From: UBA5109 sp963975155
GTDB lineage: Bacteria; Pseudomonadota; Gammaproteobacteria; Pseudomonadales; Pseudohongiellaceae
Length of the DNA: 64,000 bases
Direction of reading: 5' to 3'
NCBI GenBank assembly: GCA_963975155.1
Contig: CAXBFG010000008.1
Location: forward strand, 55,661-119,660
A program made the position numbers and the translations under genes. Positions 53,357 to 61,651 of the stretch are shown here, piece by piece. The first letter of the stretch is position 1, and each line of letters starts with the position of its first letter. The notes under the pieces are model-generated. The model was not told where the DNA came from, did no database searches, and was given only the letters and a program-made list of their open reading frames with translations.

Positions 53357-54358
53357 ATGAGAACCCTTAAATTAGTTTTACATTCTTGTCTGACAATAAT
53401 TATTTCACTGGCTTTTCAAGCAATGAGTTACGGTCAAATGGAAACTCTTACTGACAGAAGGCAGGGAGACCCCGCAGTTGAATACCCTCCTCGAGATTTC
53501 GCTACAGCCGAAGAGCATTATAATTTTTTACTTGAACAAGCTGATGGTGGTACCCAGCATACAATGGCCACCATTCCTGTCTGGGATGGTCTCTGGAGTC
53601 CGGGATATAACAGCATGCCTTCTTTATTTCTGGAAGGGGGCTCAATGGCGGTAGCCATGTCTCCAGGAGGCACGGTTAAGGAAGGCGTACTCACACCTGC
53701 CTATGAAGCACAATTCAGGGCTCGCCGGGCAGAGATCAACGAGTACGGTGAACAGCTCTATGATCGCCTGACCACGTGTCAGTATCCGGGAACAGCCCGC
53801 TGGTTATGGGAGCCTTATGTAAAAGAATTTGCCAATACGCCCAATCAGACCTGGATGTTAAATGACTTAATGAATGAAACCCGCAGAGTCTATATAAATG
53901 CCGAGCATATCAATATTGATGGCAAACACTCGGCAACCGGAGACAGTATCGGTTTCTGGGATGTAGACAAACTGATTATCTGGACCAAATGGATCAACCC
54001 GGCTGACTATCTGCGTGGTATGCCGTTAACCAGTAACCAACTGGAAATGGTTGAAACCTGGCAGATGCAACTCAATGCAGAGGGTGTTCGTCAGTTAATA
54101 ACGCAGGTGACCTTTTACGATCCCATCGGTTTGCAGTCGCCACAGTCTGCCGTTTATGTGCATACCTCAAGCCCGGAGCTGGCTGAATTTGGCGCCCGTA
54201 TCCGCAACTGGGAATGTAGCAGCAGTAGTAATTCCTACCAGGATGAAAACGGCAGAACATTTTTCTATCTACCGGGAGATCCGGAATATAAAGATCCGCG
54301 GGGTTTTACTGACTTCCCGGATATTCCTGGCCAATCCCTTAATCCAATGAACCAGTAA
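53357..54358 (+). CDS. Secreted protein of unknown function, paralogue of the 5842 gene
   Basis: The 333-residue product has a signal peptide (about residues 1-26, YGQ) and the same conserved blocks as the 5842 protein: GVLTPAYEA, YDRLTTC, EPYVKEFANTP, TRRVYINAEHINIDG, GDSIGFWDVDK and PGDPEYKDPRG. Both shared cysteines are kept. The pairing with a DUF6152 gene 36 bases downstream repeats the layout at 5842-7378. The function is unknown, but the conserved pair suggests that they act together outside the cytoplasm. Confidence 0.75.
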   Translation: MRTLKLVLHSCLTIIISLAFQAMSYGQMETLTDRRQGDPAVEYPPRDFATAEEHYNFLLEQADGGTQHTMATIPVWDGLWSPGYNSMPSLFLEGGSMAVAMSPGGTVKEGVLTPAYEAQFRARRAEINEYGEQLYDRLTTCQYPGTARWLWEPYVKEFANTPNQTWMLNDLMNETRRVYINAEHINIDGKHSATGDSIGFWDVDKLIIWTKWINPADYLRGMPLTSNQLEMVETWQMQLNAEGVRQLITQVTFYDPIGLQSPQSAVYVHTSSPELAEFGARIRNWECSSSSNSYQDENGRTFFYLPGDPEYKDPRGFTDFPDIPGQSLNPMNQ

Positions 54359-54394
54359 GCATAAGCTCATAAATTGATATTCGGAGACATTGAG

Positions 54395-54877
54395 ATGAAA
54401 AAAACAATATTAACGGTCGGGGCTGTTTTAGCGGCCAGCTTTTTAACGATGATCCAAACGGTTACGGCACACCATTCATTTGCCATGTTTGATGTGAGAA
54501 AGGAGCAAATTGTTATTGGTCGTGTGCAGCGCTGGGCATTCAATAATCCGCATACCTGGCTCTATATAGAAGTTGAAGATGGACAGGGCAATACGCAGAC
54601 CTGGGGTTTTGAAGGTGCGGCTCAGGTGCACGCAATGCGTCAGGGTGTTAACGGCAATACTTTCAAACCAGGTGAAATGGTGAAAGTAGTGATGCTGCCT
54701 CTGGTTTCAGGAGAGCCGGCCGGTGCCATGTGCTTTGTGCAAAAAGAAGACGGCTCTATTGCCCGTCCTAATGACGGTGTTTGTAAATCAGAAGAAAGAG
54801 CTGCTGTCTGGCAGGAAAATGGCTGGCTGGATTCAGATAACCTGACCATTTTTGAGAAAGCGCCGGATTTTATGTGA
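54395..54877 (+). CDS. DUF6152-family periplasmic protein (copy 2)
   Basis: The 160-residue product starts at ATG 54395, eight bases after a ggag site. The signal peptide ends VTA at residue 25, so the mature chain should begin His26-His27-Ser-Phe-Ala-Met-Phe-Asp as in copy 1. The following GRVQRWAFNNPHTWLYIE and GFEGAAQVHAMRQ match the family. It lies in an apparent operon with the 53357 gene upstream and a PepSY membrane protein downstream. Confidence 0.83.
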   Translation: MKKTILTVGAVLAASFLTMIQTVTAHHSFAMFDVRKEQIVIGRVQRWAFNNPHTWLYIEVEDGQGNTQTWGFEGAAQVHAMRQGVNGNTFKPGEMVKVVMLPLVSGEPAGAMCFVQKEDGSIARPNDGVCKSEERAAVWQENGWLDSDNLTIFEKAPDFM

Positions 54878-54893
54878 TCTCGATTAAACACGC

Positions 54894-55895
54894 TTGAATA
54901 CACTACAAAGATGGGTCCTGGCTCCCAAGACCCATCTCCTCAATAAAACCTTATTTCAAATTCACCTTTGGGCTGGGGTAGCGCTTGGCATATATATACT
55001 GATGATCAGTATCAGTGGAGTCGCTTTTCTGCTGGAAGATGATCTTGATCGAATGTTTGTGCCTGGTAATGTCAGGCCAAGCGAAACTGAACCTCTGCGA
55101 AATGAAGCGCTGGAAGCACGAATAGCAGAAGTTTACAGTGACTTTGATGTGTTTCTGATTTCGCCCTCATCGAATCCCGAGCGTGCAGTTCTGGTTGTGC
55201 TGAGAAGCGATGGTACAACTGTTAATCGTTACTTTGATCAGTATCGGGGAGTGGACAGAGGCAGTTCCTTGCCCTGGCAAGCGGGAATATATCGCTGGCT
55301 GATAGATTTTCATGACGATCTTTTTATTACCCAGGGTGGTCGGGAAATTAATGGCTGGGGTGCGGCTGTGTTCCTGCTAATGATGCTCAGTGGTTTGTTT
55401 ATCTGGTGGAGAGGGAAAGCACAATGGCAGCAGGGTTTGTATATCACCCCCAAAAGTCCACGTGCCACGCTCTGGCAACTGCACAGTGTTTTCGGGTTCT
55501 GGTGTCTGTTTTTTATGCTGGCCTGGGGTATCAGCGGTATGTTTCTGACGATTCCGGGTTCACTACGCGCATTCACAGATACTTTTGGACTTAGTAATGC
55601 GCTGGGTATGGGATTGGTGGGTCTGCCGGATGCAGAAATTGAAAGCATATTGGCAGCAGGCAATTTCGACGGCAGTAATATGCTGATTAACCGTGGTGAT
55701 ATTCGTGCCGATCGTAGTTCAGGATTTATGGATTTGCTGGTGGATATTCATTTTGGACGTTTCGAAAGCAGATGGGCAGGCTGGGCACTTGCCTTCATTG
55801 GCCTGATTCCGGCGATGATGTTTATTACCGGCTTTATCCTCTGGTGGCAGCGAGTGGTGATGCGCAGTTATCGAAAAATAATGAAAAGCATTTAA
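54894..55895 (+). CDS. PepSY-associated membrane protein
   Basis: The 333-residue product starts at a TTG, the only in-frame start close to the DUF6152 stop. It has three or four hydrophobic helices: an early one (ISGVAFLLEDDLDRMF), one near residues 155-170 (AVFLLMMLSGLFIWW), one near 200-220, and a C-terminal helix (IGLIPAMMFITGFILWW). The PepSY_TM fold occurs in iron-uptake and flavin-reductase-like proteins. Here it may pass electrons or signals to the periplasmic proteins upstream (inference). Confidence 0.78.
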   Translation: MNTLQRWVLAPKTHLLNKTLFQIHLWAGVALGIYILMISISGVAFLLEDDLDRMFVPGNVRPSETEPLRNEALEARIAEVYSDFDVFLISPSSNPERAVLVVLRSDGTTVNRYFDQYRGVDRGSSLPWQAGIYRWLIDFHDDLFITQGGREINGWGAAVFLLMMLSGLFIWWRGKAQWQQGLYITPKSPRATLWQLHSVFGFWCLFFMLAWGISGMFLTIPGSLRAFTDTFGLSNALGMGLVGLPDAEIESILAAGNFDGSNMLINRGDIRADRSSGFMDLLVDIHFGRFESRWAGWALAFIGLIPAMMFITGFILWWQRVVMRSYRKIMKSI

Positions 55896-56146
55896 AGCAC
55901 TGGCCGGGTACTTTCCTGTTCCGACAAAATTCTTAGCCATATCGCTGTTTTCCTATCTGGTGAAAAACACCAATATCCTGAAGTTCCCCCTGTTGTCTGC
56001 CGTGAAATTGATAAACTGATATATAACTAATTGTATTTTATAAATATTTTTTATGGCATAAAGATTGCAAACTTTTTCTGTAGCGATAGCGACTTAATAC
56101 TAAGTAGCAGATGAAAAAATTTCACAATTACAGAGAGAGCAAGAAA

Positions 56147-56773
56147 ATGAAAAAAATAATTGGCTTTACGCTCCTGCTCGTAGTGGGAATGATCTATATC
56201 TTTCCTGTGCATGCAGCAAACCGGGTAAGCAGGAACCACGACTTTGATCTTGATGATATTAATGAACTTGAAATCAATAACTCCGTGGGTTCCATTGAAA
56301 TGAGAATAGGTGATGACGATGAGCTTCACGTCGATATTGACATTGAAAGTGGTGATGACGGTTTTTTCCGGCGCGGAAAAGATGTAGATGATATTGATCT
56401 TGACATCAGAAGGCGTGGCGATAAATTAATTCTGACCATTGACGAAGATAACATTAAAGCCGATTGGTATATAGAGCTTCCCGCACTCAATGCAATCGAT
56501 ATTGACATGGGTGTTGGTGAGCTGGATATAGAAATCGGGGCAAGCAGTTTAGCTATTGATCTTGGTGTCGGTGAGATTGATGTGCTTGCGCCACTGGCAT
56601 CAACAGGTGACATAGAAATATCTGCTGGAGTAGGTGATACAACTATCAGAGGGATAAACTCGGTTGAGAACAAAAGATCTTTTGTATCATCTAAAAGTGA
56701 AGGCAGAGGCGAAGGTGAATTATCAATCGACGTTGAAGTTGGTGTTGGAGATGTAACAGTGAGTCTGGATTAA
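56147..56773 (+). CDS. Secreted DUF4097-like beta-solenoid protein
   Basis: The 208-residue product starts at 56147, where an agagag site precedes MKKIIGFTLLLVV; a longer in-frame ATG lacks support. After the signal peptide (to about residue 25) the chain is acidic, with repeated GVGELDIEIG, GVGEIDVLAP, GVGDTTIRG and GVGDVTVSLD segments spaced about 20 residues apart. This fits a parallel beta-helix of the DUF4097 or GIN type. No function is known. It stands alone in a 1-kb region. Confidence 0.62.
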   Translation: MKKIIGFTLLLVVGMIYIFPVHAANRVSRNHDFDLDDINELEINNSVGSIEMRIGDDDELHVDIDIESGDDGFFRRGKDVDDIDLDIRRRGDKLILTIDEDNIKADWYIELPALNAIDIDMGVGELDIEIGASSLAIDLGVGEIDVLAPLASTGDIEISAGVGDTTIRGINSVENKRSFVSSKSEGRGEGELSIDVEVGVGDVTVSLD

Positions 56774-56933
56774 ATAGAGCTTACTAACAAAAATATAATT
56801 TAATGGCAGTGCTAAGCCATGCATTAAGTTACTGTTAAGTTTGAATTGTTCAGGTTAAGTTTCAATTCAGTCAGTCATGTTTAAAGTGTTCCCTATAAAA
56901 AATCTGTCAATCAAATCCAGATGGGGAACATAC

Positions 56934-58082
56934 ATGAAAATAATACCAGGTATATGTTTATTACTGCCGCTTATGCTTCTCGGCGCCTGTGGTGGTGGTA
57001 GTGAGGGGGGGAATGGGTCTGTTACCAATCAGGAAAACACCACGCTGTTTGCAGAAACGTCCGTTTCTGAAATAACAATTGCGGAAGTCGATCTAAGTGT
57101 TCAGGACTTTGCCGCCTATGTTGCTCAAGCTCCGCAGGATTGGCAGGATATAGTCGGACCGATCAATAATGCACGCGCTACACTGGGCCGTATCCTGTTT
57201 TATGACACTCGCCTGTCCAGCAATAATGAAGTCTCCTGCGCCAGCTGTCATGCTCAGGAGGCAGCTTTCAGTGACCCGCGCAATAATAATACTACCAGTC
57301 TGGGTGTAAACGGCTCTACAGCAAAAAACTCGCCGCAATTAACCAATGTTGCACTGCATCCTGGTGGCAGGATGTTCTGGAATGAGCGAGCTGAACATCT
57401 GGTCGATCAGGCGGACGACCCGATTCAGGATACTAATGAAATGAATGAGACTTTTCCGGCTTTATTAGTGGAACTAGCTGAAACGGATTTTTACGAGCAG
57501 CTATTTATCAACGCATTCGAAAATACCCCTGGAAATAATATTACTCAACAGCGATTACAGGAGGCCATTGCAGAATTTGAGAAAACCTTGCTGAGCTTTA
57601 ATTCTCCCTTTGATAACAATAATTTGAATCCTCAGGCGGAGAATGGACTGGCTGTATACAACACCAATAATAATGAATGCATAAACTGTCATGGCAGAGC
57701 CGAACCAGATGCATCTTTTAACATGGTGCTTGATGCCGGTATCGCTGCGGGTGGAGGGATTGGTGTCTTTCCGCAACGTATTGATATTGGCTTGCAACAG
57801 GACGATGCGGATACCACCTCATTCAAGGCAGGCTCACTACGTAATGTTGCGGTGACGGCCCCATTCACTCATGTGGGACAACTGGAGACTTTGCAGGAAG
57901 TCATGGACTTTTATGCATCAGCGCCGGGCTCAGAACCCATTGCGCGACCAACAACTGATCCTCGGGTTTTAAATATTGGGCTGAACAATCAGGATAGACA
58001 GCAGCTTATTGCCTTTCTGGAAGCCCTCACAGATCAGAGTTTTCTAACGAACCCCTTATTTGCCGATCCATTTTTTCAATAA
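56934..58082 (+). CDS. Di-heme cytochrome c peroxidase-family lipoprotein
   Basis: The 382-residue product is predicted to be a lipoprotein (LGAC, Cys19) with two c-type heme motifs, CASCH at residues 102-106 and CINCH at 249-253. It has the family segments GRILFYDTRLS, AFSDPR, and the C-terminal FLTNPLFADPF. It belongs to the bacterial CcpA/MauG superfamily, which reduces hydrogen peroxide or forms protein cofactors. Which it does here is unknown. I chose ATG 56934 because it starts the lipoprotein signal. Confidence 0.85.
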   Translation: MKIIPGICLLLPLMLLGACGGGSEGGNGSVTNQENTTLFAETSVSEITIAEVDLSVQDFAAYVAQAPQDWQDIVGPINNARATLGRILFYDTRLSSNNEVSCASCHAQEAAFSDPRNNNTTSLGVNGSTAKNSPQLTNVALHPGGRMFWNERAEHLVDQADDPIQDTNEMNETFPALLVELAETDFYEQLFINAFENTPGNNITQQRLQEAIAEFEKTLLSFNSPFDNNNLNPQAENGLAVYNTNNNECINCHGRAEPDASFNMVLDAGIAAGGGIGVFPQRIDIGLQQDDADTTSFKAGSLRNVAVTAPFTHVGQLETLQEVMDFYASAPGSEPIARPTTDPRVLNIGLNNQDRQQLIAFLEALTDQSFLTNPLFADPFFQ

Positions 58083-58093
58083 TGTTAGACACA

Positions 58094-58215
58094 CAGGCAT
58101 GATGGCAAGATATTCCTTCGTTGACACGCCAAAAAGCGTACATCCATGTACAGGCTCGGCTGACGACGTCCTGTCGTCAGACGGTCTCCAGAAGAATATC
58201 TTGCTGTCATGCCTG
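58094..58215. repeat. Dispersed palindromic element (copy 1)
   Basis: A 122-base imperfect palindrome. Terminal arms (58094-58119 and 58190-58215) are near-perfect inverted copies. Inside are a GTACAT/ATGTAC pair and a CTGACGAC/GTCGTCAG hairpin (58160-58180). It is similar, in reverse orientation, to 63927-64000 at the window end. No open frame was found. It fits a REP-like or miniature mobile element of this genome. Confidence 0.72.
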
Positions 58216-58270
58216 AACAGAAGCCTGGAAATTTCAAGCTGAGTCACAATCTGTTTTAAAGTGCCGGGTG

Positions 58271-59143
58271 TTATTCTTTTTCCAGCAAGGTGATCAGGGA
58301 TGAGGTGTCCCAACGATTTCCACCGAGCGCCTGCACCTGCTCATAATAGCCATCAATAATTTTTGTCACAGGCAGGGATGAGCCATTTTTTTCAGCTTCC
58401 TGCAAGGTGATGCCGAGATCCTTGCGCATCCAGTCGACGGCAAAACCAAATTCGAATTCATTGTTCATCATGGTTTTATAACGGTTTTCCATCTGCCATG
58501 ATTGAGCCGCGCCCTTGCTGATGACTGAAATAACTTTTTCAACATCGAGCCCTGCACGTTTAGCAAAATGAATGCCTTCAGACAGCCCTTGTACCACACC
58601 TGCAATACAAATCTGATTGACCATTTTACAAAGCTGTCCGTAACCACTTGGCCCGATTAATTGCACATTGGCCGCGAAAGCTTCGATTACAGCTTTGGCC
58701 TTATTGAAGGCAGCTTCATCGCCACCTACCATTACCGTCAATTTACCGTTTTCGGCACCTGCTTGTCCGCCCGAGACAGGCGCATCCAGAAAGCTGAATC
58801 CTGACTCAGCCGCCAGTGTATTTAATTCCCGGGCCACGATGGCAGAGGTCGTCGTATTATCTATAAATACTGCGCCCTTTTTTATCGTGGAGAAAGCGCC
58901 TTCTTTACCAAGACAGACGGCTCTGAGATCATCATCGTTGCCGACACAACAGAACACAAAGTCAGCACCTTGAGTCGCGGCAGCAGGAGTCGCTGCACTG
59001 CTGCCAGGATAGTTTTCTGTCCAGAGTGTAGACTTTTTCTGAGTCCGGTTATAAACGGTTACCTGGTGGCCGGCTTTGGCCAGATGTCCCGCCATTGGAT
59101 AGCCCATCACGCCTAGACCAAGAAAAGCAATTTTGAAAACCAT
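58271..59143 (-). CDS. NAD(P)-dependent beta-hydroxyacid dehydrogenase
   Basis: The 290-residue product has the Rossmann N-terminus FLGLGVMGYPMAGHLAKAGH and a conserved DAPVSGGQAGAENGKLTVMVGG. The catalytic-lysine segment is GYGQLCKMVNQI. It fits the 3-hydroxyisobutyrate and tartronate semialdehyde reductase family (GarR, MmsB). The true substrate cannot be assigned by eye. It is a single gene on the minus strand next to the palindromic repeat. Confidence 0.87.
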   Translation of the reverse strand: MVFKIAFLGLGVMGYPMAGHLAKAGHQVTVYNRTQKKSTLWTENYPGSSAATPAAATQGADFVFCCVGNDDDLRAVCLGKEGAFSTIKKGAVFIDNTTTSAIVARELNTLAAESGFSFLDAPVSGGQAGAENGKLTVMVGGDEAAFNKAKAVIEAFAANVQLIGPSGYGQLCKMVNQICIAGVVQGLSEGIHFAKRAGLDVEKVISVISKGAAQSWQMENRYKTMMNNEFEFGFAVDWMRKDLGITLQEAEKNGSSLPVTKIIDGYYEQVQALGGNRWDTSSLITLLEKE

Positions 59144-59266
59144 ATTCTGCCCTTGAATTCAATCTGAAGAATGGCAAATATAAAGTAAGCATGGCCGCTT
59201 TGCCAGTTAGGGTTATTGCCTGGCTTAATGTACAATTCCAGCCACGAAAATATGACGGAGGAAAAT

Positions 59267-59887
59267 ATGTCAAGCTTGGTAAAGAGCTTCTCTATATTAC
59301 TGTTTTTAAATTTCCCCTGCTTAGCTATGGCTGCGAATGATGTTGAAATTGGTTGTCTGCGCGGTGACTGCATCTCAGGATATGGCATTCTGGTAGAGGA
59401 AACTGAAAGGGGTCTGACTCATTATCGTGGCGAGTTTCGGGAAGGTCAGTATCATGGCAATGGCCGGCTGGAATTTCTCGACGGCGGAGAAATTTATAAA
59501 GGTAACTGGATGCTGGGAAAAAAACAGGGTCGGGGAACGATGATCAACCGCAGCGATTCCTGGAGCCTCACCAATAAAGTATTTGATGTTTATGTCGGTA
59601 ACTGGCGCAATGACCGGCGCAATGGACAAGGCACGCAAGCCTATGCGGTGAAAGACTGGGTAGAAGATCGTAATACAGCAAGCTGGCTTGTTGAAAATAC
59701 TGAGAATTACACGGGTAATTTTTTGAACGATATCATCAGTGGACAGGGTACCTATCGGTGGTCTGATGGCACCAAATATACCGGTGGCTGGGCTGCCAAT
59801 AAAAAACACGGGCGTGGGTACTTTGATTTTGGTACGGGTCTGCGCTCAGAGCGTATTTTTGAATTTGATGTGCAAGTGGATTTTTAA
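59267..59887 (+). CDS. Secreted MORN-repeat protein
   Basis: The 206-residue product starts at ATG 59267, directly after ggagga; the longer in-frame ATG at 59216 is not supported. It has a signal peptide (to about residue 24, AMA/A) and five MORN repeats (YRGEFREGQYHGNGRL, YKGNWMLGKKQGRGTM, YVGNWRNDRRNGQG, YTGNFLNDIISGQGTY, YTGGWAANKKHGRG). MORN repeats bind lipids or proteins. The bacterial role is not established. Its stop codon overlaps the ATG of pdxH. Confidence 0.85.
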   Translation: MSSLVKSFSILLFLNFPCLAMAANDVEIGCLRGDCISGYGILVEETERGLTHYRGEFREGQYHGNGRLEFLDGGEIYKGNWMLGKKQGRGTMINRSDSWSLTNKVFDVYVGNWRNDRRNGQGTQAYAVKDWVEDRNTASWLVENTENYTGNFLNDIISGQGTYRWSDGTKYTGGWAANKKHGRGYFDFGTGLRSERIFEFDVQVDF

Positions 59888-60525
59888 TGAATCTTGAAAA
59901 TCTCAGGCGTGAATATCTGCATGGCGGTCTGAACAGGGAAGACCTGGATGCCGATCCCATCAAGCAGATGGAGCAGTGGTTACAGCAGGCTATAGATCTG
60001 CAGGTTGACGATCCAACCGCCATGGTTGTGGCGACGGTTTCAGAATCAGGGCAACCTTCACAACGCATCGTATTGTTAAAGCATCTGGATGATCAGGGTT
60101 TTGTTTTCTATACCAACTTTGGTAGCCGTAAGGCTAAAGAAATTTCCGGCAATCCGAAAGTCAGCTTGCACTTTCCCTGGAACGATATTGAGCGGCAGGT
60201 AAAAATTCAGGGCCATGCGCAAAAAATATCAACAACAGAATCTCTCAAATATTTTTTAAGCAGACCGCGCGAAAGCCAGCTAGCAGCCTGGGCTTCTGAA
60301 CAAAGCCGGCCGCTGTCTTCGAAACAGTTACTATTGTCCCAGGTTCAGCATATGAAAGAAAAATTTGCCAAAGGTGAAGTGCCTCTACCGGATTTCTGGG
60401 GCGGCATCAGGGTAGAGCCCAGCCTGATAGAGTTCTGGCAAGGTGGGGAACATCGATTGCATGATCGTTTTGAATATTCGTTGCAGGCGGACAAGAGCTG
60501 GACTATACAAAGACTGGCGCCCTGA
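59887..60525 (+). CDS. pdxH: Pyridoxamine 5'-phosphate oxidase
   Basis: Forms pyridoxal 5'-phosphate from pyridoxine or pyridoxamine phosphate using FMN and oxygen, the last step of vitamin B6 synthesis and salvage. The 212-residue product has PTAMVVATVSESGQPSQRIVLLK, GFVFYTNFGSRKAKEI and SEQSRPL, and the C-terminal RPPDFWGG-like PDFWGGIRVEPSLIEFWQG. Length matches the family. It starts on the stop of the MORN gene, so it is probably translationally coupled to it. Confidence 0.95.
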   Translation: MNLENLRREYLHGGLNREDLDADPIKQMEQWLQQAIDLQVDDPTAMVVATVSESGQPSQRIVLLKHLDDQGFVFYTNFGSRKAKEISGNPKVSLHFPWNDIERQVKIQGHAQKISTTESLKYFLSRPRESQLAAWASEQSRPLSSKQLLLSQVQHMKEKFAKGEVPLPDFWGGIRVEPSLIEFWQGGEHRLHDRFEYSLQADKSWTIQRLAP

Positions 60526-60658
60526 ACCTTTATTACCATATGACAGGAATGTGATTTAAGCCAAAGATTCGGCATCCTCCACTCTCAAATTTTTAACTCT
60601 TCAACTACACTATCTTGGTATTTCTTTTAGAAATTTTTATTCGGCTTAGTCCGAGCAT

Positions 60659-60734
60659 GCCGCAGTAACTCAGTTGGTAGAGTAGCTGATTCGTAATCAG
60701 CAAGCCAGAGGTTCGACTCCTCTCTGCGGCACCA
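60659..60734 (+). tRNA. tRNA-Thr, anticodon CGT
   Basis: The acceptor stem GCCGCAG pairs with CTGCGGC, and CCA is encoded. The anticodon stem GCTGA/TCAGC has the loop TTCGTAA, giving CGT. D- and T-arms are regular (AGAGGTTCGACTCCTCT-type). It lies between pdxH and the AEC transporter, read on the plus strand. Confidence 0.95.
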
Positions 60735-60769
60735 TTGTTGCGCAGATATCTTAGCTTTCAATTCATGCC

Positions 60770-61648
60770 TCAGGGTAAGATATATAACAGTAATAAGGGT
60801 AAGGTCAGGAAGGAAAGCAGGGTAGACAGTACTACAGTGCCGGCCACTTCTTCAGGGCTACGTTTGTTTTGTGATGCTATCAGGTAAGAGAATACAGCAA
60901 TCGGCATTGAACTCTGTAAAATCAGCACCCCCCTGCTTGCTCCTTCAAGACCAAAGAGTTCGGCAATCAGAAAACCAACAGAAAACCCCAGTACAAGCCT
61001 GAAAATCGAGAGAGAAAGGCTCAGCTTCAGGCTGGAAATTTTAAATTGTGCGAGAGATACGCCAAGTGCGATCAACATCATCGGAATGGAAATTCCACCG
61101 AGGATTTCAGCAGAATTATAGATCCAGGCAGGAGCCTTAATATCCTTAAATACCATGAGCATGGTAATCACTATGGTTACAAAAATCGGGTTTTTAAGGA
61201 GATTTTTAACTGAGATTTTACCGGCTGAAATTGACATCCCCATACTGAAATGGAAGAACACATTAACGGTGAAATACGTTAAGCCCAAAGCGAGTCCTTC
61301 GTCGCCAAAAGCAAGAAAGCAAAGTGGCAGTCCCATATTGCCGCAATTTGGAAACATCTGGGAAGGTAAAAAAGCGTGTAAGTCTATTTTCAAGGCCTTA
61401 AGGATAGGCCAGGCAATAAGGCCGAAAGTCATGGCGCATGTAAAGGCAGCCAGCATCAAATTAAGAAAGGCCGTCTTATCGATTTCCACCTCCATGAAGG
61501 TGGCAAAAATCAAACATGGGGTACTGATATAGATAATTATTTTGCTGGCAAAAGCCGTATCGAATGGCTGCTGGAGTTTTATCCAGATATAGCCTATCAG
61601 TGCACAGATAAAAACCGGCGCAATGATCGAGAAAATTTCATAGAACAT
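60770..61648 (-). CDS. AEC-family (auxin efflux carrier) transporter
   Basis: The 292-residue product has about ten hydrophobic segments in two inverted halves, as in the AEC family. The segments NCGNMGLPLCFLAFGDEG and SSMPIAVFSYLIASQ are characteristic. Such transporters move malonate, malate or other anions in bacteria; the substrate is unknown. It lies three bases upstream of the phosphofructokinase gene on the same strand, so they could be co-transcribed. Confidence 0.87.
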   Translation of the reverse strand: MFYEIFSIIAPVFICALIGYIWIKLQQPFDTAFASKIIIYISTPCLIFATFMEVEIDKTAFLNLMLAAFTCAMTFGLIAWPILKALKIDLHAFLPSQMFPNCGNMGLPLCFLAFGDEGLALGLTYFTVNVFFHFSMGMSISAGKISVKNLLKNPIFVTIVITMLMVFKDIKAPAWIYNSAEILGGISIPMMLIALGVSLAQFKISSLKLSLSLSIFRLVLGFSVGFLIAELFGLEGASRGVLILQSSMPIAVFSYLIASQNKRSPEEVAGTVVLSTLLSFLTLPLLLLYILP

Positions 61649-61651
61649 ATA

